This document shows, in pieces, positions 36,591-48,743 of a stretch of DNA of 64,000 nt. This stretch comes from Beroe forskalii (Eukaryota; Ctenophora; Nuda; Beroida; Beroidae). The notes under the pieces are model-generated. The model made no database searches and was not told where the DNA came from. It saw only the letters and a list, made by a program, of their open reading frames with translations. The translations under genes and the position numbers were made by a program. The number at the start of each line of letters is the position of its first letter. Position 1 is the first letter of the stretch. Location: NCBI GenBank assembly GCA_011033025.1, contig WFMF01000540.1, forward strand, positions 48,439 to 112,438. Direction: 5' to 3'.

Positions 36591-39015
36591 AATATTTAAT
36601 ATATCAGATTTAAATAATTTGAATATCAAATATTTGCAGAGTTAGCTACAAGAGTTAGGAGTCATCATTCACTGCACTGCCATCTCATAAACGTATCCGC
36701 AAAGATCATCAAAGGCTCAAAAAAATAGTCACAGAAAGACGAACAGACTAACATCTTACCTCGTAGTGGGTAATTTATCTTGAGAAGTGTTTATATCTAA
36801 CTGGTGAACCTCTTGGACCTAAACTACCATGCACTAAGTGGAGCCTCCTCAAACATAGTGTTCTGTTAGACAGGTTAATAGTTTTTGATGATAATAATAT
36901 TAAGAACGGCAGCAATATTTTAGAAGAACGAAATGCATTTGGAAATAAAAATTACAAGTAGACATGTCTAGTTGATAGCTTCAGAATTTGCGCTTCAGAA
37001 TTTGTGTGTAGTCAATGTTAGGCATGTAGTTTAAAAAGTTTTAGCCACATTCAAAAGCCAACATCAGTTATCATAACTTTATAACTGCCCCTTTTCATAC
37101 TCTCATTCGGAAGATAATAAGACCAAGCTGAGTGATGATCACCATCACTTATATGTTAGAGGTGCATGGAAAGGACATCAACAGGAGATATTTATTGAAC
37201 AAATGCAGGATTCCACAATCTGGAATCAATAATTGGTTCATGTTGACTGCTATGTTAGGATATCATGCAAATGGTCAATTTGAGAAATAATTGCACTCTA
37301 CTTCAAACAAAATTGTAATGTTATCATCAAAATATGAGGTCAGATGAACAATTGGCAATACAAATTGTACATTTCGGGAATTTCGCACCAACACATTCAT
37401 TAATAGATGTCTCCAATCAGAATCAATAAATAACAACATATGACTACAAATACCATGCATTAAAATATATTGTCATTTATTACAAAATAAAATAATAAAT
37501 GCAGCACTTAAAAACTCTACAAAATAAATATATAACCAGCATCCATAAACTTTTTCCTGGTTATGTTATAAACATCATAACTTTATAAATAAATTTAATT
37601 CAAAGATGCAATGGAATAAATTTTCATAAAGGTCGTGCTCCACAAGAAATCTAAATGTCACATAAATAAATAAACTTTTATCAACACAGTCATACCAGTT
37701 ATGATTAATGGAAAAATTACCATGAAATTGGAATTTTGAAAACTTGGCCTAATTCGGTGGATACATATAATAAATGGTCAGCTACACAGTGAAAATTAAG
37801 AATGGAATATGGATGCCATCAAATAATAAAGAAATAACAGTAACCATCCAGTTAAGCTTCACAGCCTGGCTGATAGGTTGAAATTGAATCAACAATGCTA
37901 AGTGCTAGCATATACCTATGTTGATAAATTTCAACTAGTTTGGCATTTTATCAATACTTGAATCTGATACTATGATCATTAAACACAATCAGCCAAATTG
38001 GAATTGATGGTGCTGCAAAAACAATCATCAGAAGAATAATATATCATTTAAATTAATTGATTCATTGCAATGCTATGCATTTTCCCTATGTATGTAGGCC
38101 AAACTAGATATTGAAAAATTGAATGGAAGAAAAGCACCCTGCCTAGGACTTTCAGGCTTTGATTTGCAAAGTTAAAGAAATTCGTAGGTATATGATAAAA
38201 AATCTAGTGCATTGATGAATCAATTGTAGCCAAGATGACATGTTAAGACTTAAAGATAAATCAACATATTCACAAATTAAGAACACTTTTAGCCTGTCAT
38301 CATATATTCTATCTATGTTTATAAACATCTTCAAAATTATCAATTTATCAATCACAAATTTAACAAATATTTTTATTGTTAATATTATCAGTTCAAGAAA
38401 CAATATACCTATGTATGTTTTCATTGCAAGAAGGCTTAGCAAATGGACATTGTGCATTGAACATTCATATACCACTTTAATAAATGTATTGTGCAATAAA
38501 CCATATTATGTCAATGAATGCATGTCTTCAACTTCCAACTATTGCTTACATTTTACATCCAAAGGGTTAAAAACTCTCAAAATGGATAAATGACTCAAAA
38601 ATAATATTAAACAAATAACAAATATTAGTCCTGTCAAAATTTTCAAATTCACTAGAATTGTCAATGATATCCTAATTGCAATTATATAGCCAATAGTCAT
38701 AGATATAAGAAAAATAAATTTCAAGAAAGAAGTGAAAGAAAATAATTAAGCAATGATTATTATACCCAAGATAATAGTATTCATACCTCTATATATCCAT
38801 AATGATGTTAATGATCTATGATACCTATCATAGAATCTTTGCCAATATTAGCACAACAGCTCTCAAACTTTTACAATTCAATCTAACAAGAAATTTAAAG
38901 AAAGTTGCCATTGTTTGAAAGTAACAAAGTAAGAATAACTAGTAAGAATAACTCAAGTGCTCTAGTCTCTTCCAGAGTTTCCTACAGATTTACAAATATT
39001 TATGTCAAGAAGTTC
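36591..39015. other. Very AT-rich 3' flank of Aur1-like copy 2
   Basis: No mini-elements and no convincing gene. The open frames at 38152-38593 are AT-driven and overlap on both strands. Part of this may be 3' UTR of the minus-strand gene ending at 39016. Confidence 0.5.
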
Positions 39016-39939
39016 TTACATATCCATTACTTCACTAAGGCGGCATTTTCTTGTTGTTGTTTCATTATAGTTCTGAAAGGGATTCCAAACTCTATTATAG
39101 ATTTGATAAGTGAAGAATGTGAGCAAAATTCCACCAATGACATCAATGAGATAGTGATGGTGTGAGTATAGAGCAGCCCATGAGATAATACAGACATGAA
39201 ATAATCCAAACTTCCAACTTATCCAAGATCCATTCATCAGAATAACAGTTGGAAAAGCTACATGAAGGGAAGGAAAAGACCCATATGTTATAGGGGACTT
39301 GGAATACATTTCATGAAAAAGAAAGTACCCATAGTAAGCATCCAGGCGTTGAAATCCAGCTTCATTGTAGGCTGAGTGAATAACCCTTCCCTCCTCATCA
39401 TATACAGCTGACTCATTAAACCAAGGAGGAGCTGTTGGCAAAAATAGCTGAGTCAGAACTGACACTGAGCAAACAATTCCACCACACCAAAGACTTCTCA
39501 GAGCTGGCTCCAGAGAGCCAAGTCTTTTGCGGTTGATGTAACAATATGGTGGATACATCAACACCAAAAGAAAATGAACCAAATAAGGAAGAGCAGCTAT
39601 TGTGTCTAGCCATGGGCTGGTATACCTTGAGAATATTTGATGAGGATTACATCCAAAAATTTTATATTCTAGGGATGGTAGATGGATCCAAGGTTCAGTA
39701 GGTACACCAAATATCCACTGCCAAAATGAGAAAAAGTTAAAGAATGTTAAGTAGAAGATTGCTGGTACAAATGCTAATCCAACTACTTTCACTGGGTACT
39801 TGTCAATAGTAAGAGGTAACTTGAAATACTGACACACTTTGCTTATTGAATAGTCCCATTCTGCTTCAGCTAGATCACACACACTTGCAGTAAAGTTGTC
39901 CCATGACTCTGATATCTTCTTCCTCCTTACATGGTTCAT
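39016..39939 (-). CDS. Aur1-like PAP2-superfamily enzyme, copy 2 (intact)
   Basis: Single-exon frame of 307 residues starting MNHVRRKKISESWDNF. Hydrophobic segments lie at about 50-72, 109-131, 146-168, 243-258 and 263-282. Fungal Aur1-type motifs are present: FLPTAPPWFNES (167-177), EAGFQRLDA (193-201), ITYGSFPSLHVAFP with His226, and SHHHYLIDVIGG with His261/262 and Asp266. In the family, the PAP2 His/His/Asp triad catalyses phosphoryl transfer; fungal Aur1 makes inositol phosphorylceramide on the Golgi luminal side. Whether this animal protein uses the same substrates is inference. The gene is AT-rich, in contrast to copy 1 at 13.2 kb, with which it aligns end to end at about half identity by eye. 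It could instead be another PAP2_3-type lipid phosphotransferase or phosphatase. Confidence 0.87.
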   Translation of the reverse strand: MNHVRRKKISESWDNFTASVCDLAEAEWDYSISKVCQYFKLPLTIDKYPVKVVGLAFVPAIFYLTFFNFFSFWQWIFGVPTEPWIHLPSLEYKIFGCNPHQIFSRYTSPWLDTIAALPYLVHFLLVLMYPPYCYINRKRLGSLEPALRSLWCGGIVCSVSVLTQLFLPTAPPWFNESAVYDEEGRVIHSAYNEAGFQRLDAYYGYFLFHEMYSKSPITYGSFPSLHVAFPTVILMNGSWISWKFGLFHVCIISWAALYSHHHYLIDVIGGILLTFFTYQIYNRVWNPFQNYNETTTRKCRLSEVMDM

Positions 39940-40134
39940 GATCTGAACCTCAAATGATGATTAAATCATTAATAAATTACTTCTATAAGTTTGCCATTTG
40001 TAACATGAGACATGGCTGGATAAAATCACAGCACTTCTGCACTATGGCTTGTAGATTAAAATATAATAAGCATACAATATTTAACTGTCATACAAAATAA
40101 TTAACATTTACAACAAAATGTATCTTTGGATTAT

Positions 40135-40990
40135 AAATAAATCTTTCTTCAAGACATCTTTAATGTGATCCTTCATGATATCAAGTGAATGAGATACGAG
40201 TGAAACTCAATGTTGATAATGAATGGAATGAATCTAACAATTTCACACAACCACGCAAATCTACTGACAGTTTCGGAATTTAATAATATTCCATCTTCAG
40301 GATCTCCGTGTGAATGTTAATCATCCTCAGTTAGTTAATTTAATACATCAATTTGCAACACTTTTCTCCAAATCCGTACTTGAACACCAACATGATCCCT
40401 TTAGGTAATGCAATGTGGAGAGTAGTAGGATCTAAATGATGACACATCAAGATGAGTGGTGTGCAGGCATCATCAGTGCAATACCTACCTCGTTTAAATT
40501 GCCAGAGCTTTTTATGAGGTAGGCCCCCCCCCCAGCAGTCATCCCCTGGTACCAGGGTACAGCACTGTCAAGTGCAAAGACCACCTGCCTGAATGAAACT
40601 GATAATTGGGCTTTGTCTTTATTCCAGGCATCAAGAAATTAAGCAACACACATAGCAAATTAAAATATATGTTAAAGATCAAGTCCTGATTGGAGAAAAG
40701 TCTTGCAGATCAATGTGTTTTAAAAGATTGATTCTTTGATTGTTGATATACCTCAACACCACATTAAATTAACTGAGGATGATCAACATTCACATGAAGA
40801 TCCTGAAGATGGAATCTTAAATTCAGAGCAGTCAGTAAATTTGCTTGGTTGTGAATTTGTTAGATTCATTCCATCCATAATCAAGATTGAGTTTCCATAA
40901 AACAAATGATTTTTCAGGACATCTCCAGATTGAGTTTAATTCACTTGATATCTTGAAGTAACACATTCATGTTAATTGATGTGTAAAAAA
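40135..40990. mobile_element. Foldback element with about 200-bp inverted arms
   Basis: Left arm (about 40135-40350) and right arm (about 40755-40990) are inverted matches. For example, GGAATGAATCTAACAA, ATTCCATCTTCAGGATCT and ATCATCCTCAGTTA on the left reappear as reverse complements on the right. The spacer is about 400 bp and non-coding. End coordinates are approximate. Confidence 0.65.
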
Positions 40991-41200
40991 TCCTATTAAA
41001 ATTGTAAAGAAAATTATTTTGAAGACATGTGAGAAGTCCTTTATCATAAAACAAACTGTGAAACAAGTTAGGGGAAGTCCTGAGCTCTAAAATTTGGTAC
41101 ATTAGACTGTTAATGTTTCAGTTTGACAACCAGAAAATTATATCGGTGCAGGTGTGGAATTCTTTAAATATAAATTGAGTTTCACAAACTTAAAAGCTTA

Positions 41201-41812
41201 TTGCCAGGCGTTGCCTGACCCCCTGTGCACGCCCCCCGACTCGCAGAGTCGAGTCAGGACAACGTCTCGCAAATGGGTCTAACGATGCGTCAGAAAAACA
41301 GTTGCTCTAACCAGATCCCTAGTTTTACGCGCGACACCCCTGGTTAGGGGAAAAAACAGCGTCAGACAATCAATGTTTGTCCTCAGATATTTAGTTGATT
41401 GTCTCACTTGCTAATTGCTGGATTGACCCACGATGCCGAGAGTCTTTCTACGGCCGACAACGTTGCTGGTTGCGTTGCGCGCGTCATGACGTCGCGTCGG
41501 CGCATTTCCTGGCGCGCGCGCCGCGCCATGCATGCATAATCTAGTTCTAGTAAATGCTAAAATTGTTTTGTTATCATAATTTTTTAACCGCGCGTTACGT
41601 AGAACACAATATGCGTACGTATTTTTGCCTCATTGGCACAAATTTCAAATGACCAATTAATGTTAAGTTTGTAATATTCGTACCTATAACGATGTGACTT
41701 CACTGTGACACTGTGTTTCTGAATAAAATGCTGGCTGTTTGTAGGAAGGAACTGCCAGGTTTTCCATATAGGCATGTAAATGTGCGCGAGGGGGTCAGGC
41801 AACACCTGACAA
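41201..41812. mobile_element. GC-rich TIR element, 612 bp
   Basis: The left end TTGCCAGGCGTTGCCTGACC and following CCCCT match the reverse complement of the right end, TTGTCAGGTGTTGCCTGACC and CCCCT, over about 30 bp. The interior is CpG-rich (GGCGCGCGCGCCGCGCC near 41511) in AT-rich surroundings. No transposase. No target duplication seen. Related sequence occurs at 62953-63660. Confidence 0.65.
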
Positions 41813-42766
41813 GTTGATCAGATACTTTATACTTATAGCCGGTACCCATGTATATTTCGAATTCACATCTGTTATATGAAGTTGACAAATCGTACAAATT
41901 GATTGGACGGATTTTTTCAAATCATCGATGGCTCTATGGCATTATCATTGATTCATTATGATAACTTAGGAGAATCCTCCGCATCTATTTCCTTACTGAC
42001 TTATTAGCAGTACATAATGAGAAGGATTATATTACAGTTCTGTTCAGTTATTGTGGGTAAATCTACACTTCATATCAAATTTACGCTTCATATTAAATGC
42101 AATAATTGCAATGGTCAGCTTTTAAACCCAATCTGGATCTCTTTCCGGGAATGTGCAAGGAATGCTTTCATTGAATGTACTGACTGCAGAAGCACAGACA
42201 ACATCTCAGTAAAAGATGCGGTTCCACTTTCCAGAGCTCAGGATTAGAATCCAAGACATCATTTCATCGACAGCTGTAAATTGCTCCATACGGATATAAG
42301 TGGATCTACCGAATTACATTTATTTGCCACCATTTGCTCTTAGTCCAATCGTTGCACAGTCAACGACTGGTGCAAGAGCTACTGCAACAGATCGTTACAA
42401 ATGATTAATGATTTTAAACGAGATTAAAGAGCAATAATTCAATATTGGAATATTAAAATTATTTTGTCCAAAGAGCCAATTCTTTATTAAGTCTTCGCTT
42501 AACGTGGTGATAATACCAATACCCTCTTGAGATCCTTTTTCGTATTTTTTGCTACCATCAATTTGAATGTTTACCAAATTAATCAATCAATCACGATGTC
42601 TGAAATATAGTTACCGTTTGTCATTTTAACGGTGCTGGTAATTTAACATCGCACGATGGAGTTGCCATAACGACGCAGCTAAATCAGATTTATAGTATTA
42701 ATATAGTTATAATACCAGTGGTATAGTCGTATACACATTTGAGTTGGACACCAAACCAGGCGTTTA

Positions 42767-42832
42767 AATGTCACTAATTAACTATTTATATCCATGATAA
42801 TGACGTCACTCTAAACCTCCTACTATCTGTGT
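42767..42832 (-). mobile_element. Dispersed CRE-type mini-element
   Basis: Minus-strand reading gives GAGTGACGTCATTATCATGG. The gene at 43059 starts about 230 bp downstream. Confidence 0.55.
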
Positions 42833-43058
42833 GAAATCAACAATCTTCTGCTACCTTAGTCCGGAGCACTTGTAACGTGATACTAACTTAGTTCGTCGAA
42901 TCGTGCTATTGGTTATAGAATAAATTCTCTTGTTGTTGCTTTCTTGCACTGCATGTTTATTGTTGAATCCCGTGAAATGACCATTTATCGAGAAAAGAAT
43001 CCTGAAAAAGACTGAAAACCCCGCGCGTTATTTAAGACATATTTACGACACCTAAAGA

Positions 43059-46000
43059 ATGGTGTGTATGGTAGAAAGTGATACTGAAAGAGAAAGAAAT
43101 AGGAATGAGATCAGGGAGATGATTGACCTCCGTTTGACGAATAGGAAGGAGGTATTGGACGGTGAAAATCCACCTATCCCGAACATTAAGCGAACTAAGA
43201 GAACTGGACCGAAGTCCGGTGTACCGCCGCACTAAGTCGATGATTCCGCAACGGATGAATGAGGTTCTTGCAGCCAAAACTGCCAAAGATGCTCCAGAAA
43301 ATGGTGATCTTTGTTTTTACTCAAAAACTCCGCCTGAAAAACCGGACACAACGATCAGTGCGCTGACTCAACAATTGATGGAGATCAGGAAACTCCTGGA
43401 CGAATTTCAGAAAAACCAGAAAACTCCAAAGAAGAAAACCTCCCGTTCGGCCCGCCGGAGGGCGGATCAAAAACAAAACGACCGCGAAACGAAGTACAAA
43501 ATCGACTGTTTCCTAAACTACAGCGAGACGATAGAATCACCCTCGGAAGAGGAGGAGGGGGAATATGGGGCTGATTTCCTGAGGATGGCCCCGGGTTTAT
43601 ATGATGTGACGTCATCGTACGATCAGGAGGAGAGGGAATTAGACAGCATGGAGGCTATTTGTAATGATGTGGAGTTGTATGAAAAGTAGGTAGAATGGGA
43701 GGTGGTTAATTAGGAAATAATAATTAAGTAATTAGTGTTTCGCAAGAAATATTCAAGTAGACTTATTTAATGAGGCTTTATAGTTAATGGTCCATTAAAG
43801 ATGGGCCTCATCTATCCCATTCAATTAATCTCTTTGTTAACTCATTAACGTCATCTGATAAACATCACACTCATTACTCTATGAGTTAGAGTAATGGAAG
43901 CAAATTCATAACAATGAATCTACTCAAAAAGAATTAGAAATTTTGAAGAATCAGGCACTCATTAACAATGCACTACTTACTGATTACTTAATTACTTTTT
44001 AACCACCCAGAGACATAGCATCCGATCCGCACGAGGAATCAGACCCCTTCACCGACTCTGAGTTCTCGGATGTGGCTAAGACACTCCAAGAGGAGCTATT
44101 TGACGCTGGTAAGACCCTGAAAGAGGAGTTGCAGGATGCCGGGGAGACTCTTCAAGAGGAACTGTTCAATGCTGGAGGGTGAGGGGAATTTTTAACTGAT
44201 ATGAAACATTATTCAAATATATATTTTTTGGTCACAACTCGATCTATAGATACGTCATAGTGGGTTTGAATTGGTCCATTAATATGTCATGGTGACTTTA
44301 AATCAATCCATAGAAGACGATAAAACAGGTCTACAAAATACACCCGATGGTACTGCTAAATGCATTTCATGATATTCATCAGTCATTTGTCTCATTCACT
44401 CAAAAGTACATAGAACAGGATTTGGAGCCATAAATTGACCGATTTAAATCATCTCTTTGAACTCAAGTCATATCCATTCTTAGGATTGCAAAGCAATTCG
44501 TCACAAATCACCCTCCTATTCGCCAGCTACACAAGTGAACCTGATGAGAGTGACGGATTCTCAATGTGCTCTGAGAAGATCACAACGGTCGAAGCTTCGA
44601 ACATGTTGAGTCAGAGCGAGAGGATGCTGTCCTCTATCCTCGGGTCTTTGGGCGATAGTTTCACGGAGAATGAGAAGCTCGTGGAGGAAGAATTGGAGGG
44701 AATTTCCGAAAATGGTTTGATTTTGAGTTTCTTTTCTATAATTCTATTGCAAAATTTTGATGTGATGTTGCGAATAGTCCTGATTTGTGTTGTTTTTCGC
44801 CAGTCATGATAACATCGATAATTTAACAGTTCATTTTCGTGTGGTAAAATGCTTTGTAATTTTCAGACAAGTGCCCTTCTGAAACCTCATCCTTCGAGGA
44901 TTTACGATTCGACAACGTAGACTTACCGTTGCTGAAGCTTAGTTCGGGAACGAATACAGAGTAAGGATAACAATGTTATTTCAACTTTTTCATAATCTTG
45001 TGGATCTGAAAACTCAGAAGATCGTTTCAGATATCTTTTGGTGGCTTTTTGAATTGAATAAGAATAGAACCCACTTGCTTTAAAAAACTGGCGTTAGATT
45101 TAAGATTATATTTTTTGACAAGACAACCTTTCAGATCCTCGTTATCTATCAATGACGCTATGGTCCCAACAAGGGATTTCACTTCCGAGAGACCTTCCGT
45201 GAACTTCTTCCAAAAGAGGTCTGGCAAATCCTCCCCTTCAATACCTGAGTCCTTGAAACGAGAACCTTGTAAAGACGTGGACTTGAATAAGTATGAGAAA
45301 GATCTTAACGATATAGAGAACCTTCTGTATAAATACGATGAGTACCGACAGCAAGGGGAAGGGCAGAAGAAGGTGGATTCGTCAGCATCGAATAGACTTT
45401 CAGACAAAAACACGCCGCGAGAATCCCATTATAGACCGATCAGCTCGGTTTCTGATCTTACTGAGGACCTTCTAGAATCAGACAATAATATGGGGTGCGA
45501 GTCAACCGATAAGAATTTGCAGCTATCTCAGATATCTTACTCGGATACCAATTTGGTGGATTCTTATTCAGACGACTTCTTCTCAGACATTCCAATATCG
45601 GAATCTTTGTCAATATTGTGCAGTTCAGGTATTCCGGACACCACTGAGGAAAACAGCAACATTTCGAATTACACCAAGCCCCAATCACAGGACGAAGAAA
45701 GAGCTGACTCAGGTATTTGTACAGAAATCTCAACCAACACTCGCTCCAAATTAAATCCGTGTCTTTCCAACTCCTCATCTCAATCTGGGTCTCAGAGCAG
45801 GCCTAAGGGGGACCCACCACCCTATGAAATTGCTGTACAAGAAGCAACACACGGTAATAAAACCAATTCAACTGTCAATACCTTCATCAGTAAAATATCT
45901 GGAATGGAGAATGCTGACAACACTTTGCTCTCCAACAAAACCCGGTCACTGGAAGTGGGCAACAGGATGAAGCCTGATCACAGCGGTGCTTTTATCTGCG

Positions 46001-47165
46001 ATGAGAAGATGTCGAGTAGTCTCCCGTGCTATGACAGCAGTGAGAATCCTCGTGGGGTGCCTCGTTCACCATGCGGCAGCTCTTCTACTCCAGCGAGGAG
46101 TGAGACTGCAAGGGATCCCCTCGTCAATGGTGCCTTGGCTAAAAGTTCTCCACATGGGATGCCTCAACCAAACCCCCAAAAGCACTCTGCTGAGAAGTTA
46201 AGAAGTGATGTATCTCCCAAGTCATCAGCAGCCCTCAGCAAGCAAAAACGTAGTGGATTCAGCCACGAATGATAAATCCAACGCTTCTTCATCTTCACCC
46301 AAAGTTACAAAATCCTCAAGAATTCCAAAGCCTTCCTTGAGCAACAACAAGCGTGATTTACCAGATAAAACACCGACTAAAACAAAAACTGCTGCAGCAA
46401 GAGTGGGAAGTGCCAAATCGTCCTCGAAAACACCCCCAAGAAACAGCTTCGGTCTCCCCAAACCCCCCACATCACCATCTTGGACCAGGAAAACTTACTC
46501 TCTTCCCCATCACGAGAGAAAGTGCAGCAAGAGAAGGGAAGGGGAGGTTTGGTTCGATCCCCCTCAAAGTCCTCAACAGGTCCGATGATGCCAGACAAAT
46601 CCTCTCCTAAAAGCCCCGCTGCGCTGAGGAAAAACCTCAGTCCCAAATCTGTGCCCTCGCCAAAAAGCCCTTCTGCACTGAGGAAAAACCTCAGTCCCAA
46701 ATCTGGATCCTCGCCCAAATCCTCATCAATATCCAATAAAAATCTCAGTCCTAAAAGCCCATCAACCTCAAGAAAGAACCCGACAGGTGGATCACTTTCT
46801 AATCGGGTGAAGGATGTAGTAGTGATGAAGCCCGACAGGTCACCTCTATCACCAAACCCTCAAAGAAGAACAAACACTATCCAAATGAACAACCGCGCTG
46901 TCAAGTTTAAAGAAACAATAACAGAATCGGGGGAGATTCCTGAAAAAATAACCGAAAAAGATACATCTGTGATGTCTCCAAAGTCCCCAAAAATAACTAA
47001 GAAAAGTTCGACGAATGTTGTCAAGAAATCCTCTTCGCCAGAAAAAGGAAAATGCAAGGAGACAGCAAAAAGGCAAGACTTCCAGTCCCAACTCTCTATT
47101 CGCCTCCTAAGAATTCAGATAAATGTGGTCGGAAAAATTCCGAAAGACCAGGAAAATCAAAATAG
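43059..47165 (+). CDS. Ser/Pro/Lys-rich protein of about 1,035 residues, family unknown
   Basis: Five exons with GT-AG junctions and matching phases: 43059-43685, 44011-44178, 44527-44714, 44867-44960 and 45135-47165. The start MVCMVESDTERERNR is the first in-frame ATG I can support. Exon 1 has a Lys/Arg-rich stretch (KKKTSRSARRRADQK) and an acidic one (PSEEEEGEYGADF). Exon 2 has three near-repeats of LQEELFDAGKT. Exon 5 is Ser/Pro-rich with three repeats of the type ALRKNLSPKS and a basic C-terminus ending RPGKSK. Four one-base shifts break the frame, at homopolymers 43165-43168, 46244-46248, 46463-46468 and 47067-47071. Adjusting each by one base gives exactly 1,036 codons, so they look like assembly indels. 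SPK motifs in a basic, disordered tail suggest a phosphorylated cytoskeletal or nuclear protein; this is inference. I do not recognise the family. Confidence 0.75.
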
Positions 47166-48743
47166 TTCTCAGCTTGTTTCATGCTTATGTTTTTACTTCA
47201 ATGCTTGTGTGTAATGACTAAATATTTGTGAACTAAATTTCATATGTTTATCACATTTATCACGTGCTAGTTGACGATATTTTAGCCCTGTTATAATTCA
47301 AATTGAATCGGATAGCATCAATCTTTTTACATCGTTGTTCTTGGATCACTGAAACTCCTTAGAGTCCGATTATATGATCTCTTCCTGAATTGTATTCAAA
47401 GTTCGAAATTATATTTTAACCTCTATTGAAGTATTGACATGACATCATTGACCATTTTGAATTTATTCGTGAAGCAATATTTATTACCTGATTGTTAATC
47501 ATACTATGATCCAGTCTGCAATAGTAATTAAGAACTGTGGCATGTCAAATGTATGTAAATATTTGAAGAATATATGAAGATTACGCGTATTGTTATGGTT
47601 TATGGTAAATAATACATCCAACATTAAACTTAAAACCTTGTCTTAAAGATACCTTTGAATGTAAGATCGGGCGCTGATTGGTCAATGTCATGAAGATTTC
47701 GGGATCCCATGGGCAAACGGAAACTTTGGACTTGGAGCACAATCAGTGCCACTTGTTGACACCACCATTGTCGACATTTCACTACATAAGTTCAATTATT
47801 GGTGGTTCAGCAGGGATTTGAACAAATCCAATCCTCAACTTCAATCCTAAATTTCTGCTTAGTTTACAATAATAGGTGCTATAAATTATAATAATAGCAG
47901 CACAGAAATAATTAAGCAATCCCTGTCTTAAATTTTAATTATATGCCACACTGCCCAGATCCTCTACCACAAGCACTTGAATTATTCATCTTCTATAGTG
48001 GGGTGATAAATGACATAACCCGATGCTAATTGTAAATTAAAATCCACCGAAATTCTCAACCAATAGGGGTCGTTTCAGAACCCTCATTATCAGCGAGCAA
48101 GCAGTAAGCATGTTTAGGTGCTCACTGCTCCGGTTGATTGTCTCAGTTGAATATTCATGTTCTTTTATTCATAGCAGCCCCCCACACCAGCGTTATGACT
48201 CATGATCACTGGATCAGAGAGGAGAAGAAAGAAAGGGAGAATCTTCGAGCGATCATCACAATATCAAGGGTGATTAAACTCTATGATACGGTGGTAAGGT
48301 TCACTATGCACGTAGGATAAGTATAGGCGGTTGAAATGTCGTCACCATCATGGCACGAAGTGGTGATTTATATGATAACGTGTACCGCCTGTTTTCCATT
48401 GCACTTTAAAGTCCATTTCAGGGGTCTAGAGGGGGTTACATCTTCAATTAATGGTTTTCTTTTCATCTGGTTACTTACAACTTCACCGCGCTCATAACTA
48501 CAAGCGTTTTGTGCATCCCAAAGAGTTCCTCAGCTCAGAAAATCTGGAAATACGTTTCTACGTCTTTGCGAAGATAGGTTCATTCTTGCTCGACATTCTA
48601 TTAGGAACAATTCTTTGCTCGGCATTTTGCTATTCTGTGATTCGCTCACTTCATTCAAAATTTATTCGATCCAGGATGCATAGTGTGGACACCGGAAATG
48701 AATAGTATGTAGTTTATCGAGTTAGACCTATTCAACCACAAGC
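47166..48743. other. 3' flank and upstream half of the lectin tandem duplication
   Basis: A GCGCTGATTGGTCAATGTC string at about 47668 matches the CCAAT repeat near 601. From about 47915 the sequence is homologous to 51810 onward (upstream region of the second lectin gene), including ATGACTCATGATCACTGGAT. An 84-codon frame at 48451 is not conserved in the duplicate. Confidence 0.55.
48325..48392 (+). mobile_element. Dispersed CRE-type mini-element with clear 7-bp inverted ends
   Basis: AGGCGGTTGAAATGTCGTCA, CCATCATGG, ACGAAGTGGTGATT and GTACCGCCT follow one another. AGGCGGT and ACCGCCT are perfect inverted ends. The core palindrome is mutated. Confidence 0.65.

Larger units (their letters stand above)
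39940..43058. other. Intergenic with two transposon-like repeats
   Basis: Holds a foldback repeat (about 40135-40990) and a GC-rich terminal-inverted-repeat element (41201-41812). A short frame at 42017-42247 has two CxxC pairs but no recognisable family. The mini-element at 42767 lies just upstream of the next gene. Confidence 0.5.

Noticed and set aside
38152..38593. Overlapping 114- and 117-codon frames on both strands
   Set aside because: Ile/Leu/Asn-rich translation of very AT-rich DNA, probably 3' flank of the Aur1-like gene.
42017..42247. Zinc-ribbon-like frame with CNNC and CTDC
   Set aside because: Too short, no partner exon and no recognisable family; two CxxC pairs alone are weak.
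43604..43614. TGACGTCATC as a member of the mini-element family
   Set aside because: Lies inside exon 1 of the 43-kb gene, reading DVTSSYD, with no flanking family sequence; chance match.
48451..48705. 84-codon frame with a hydrophobic stretch
   Set aside because: Upstream of lectin copy 1 and not conserved as a frame in the duplicated upstream region.
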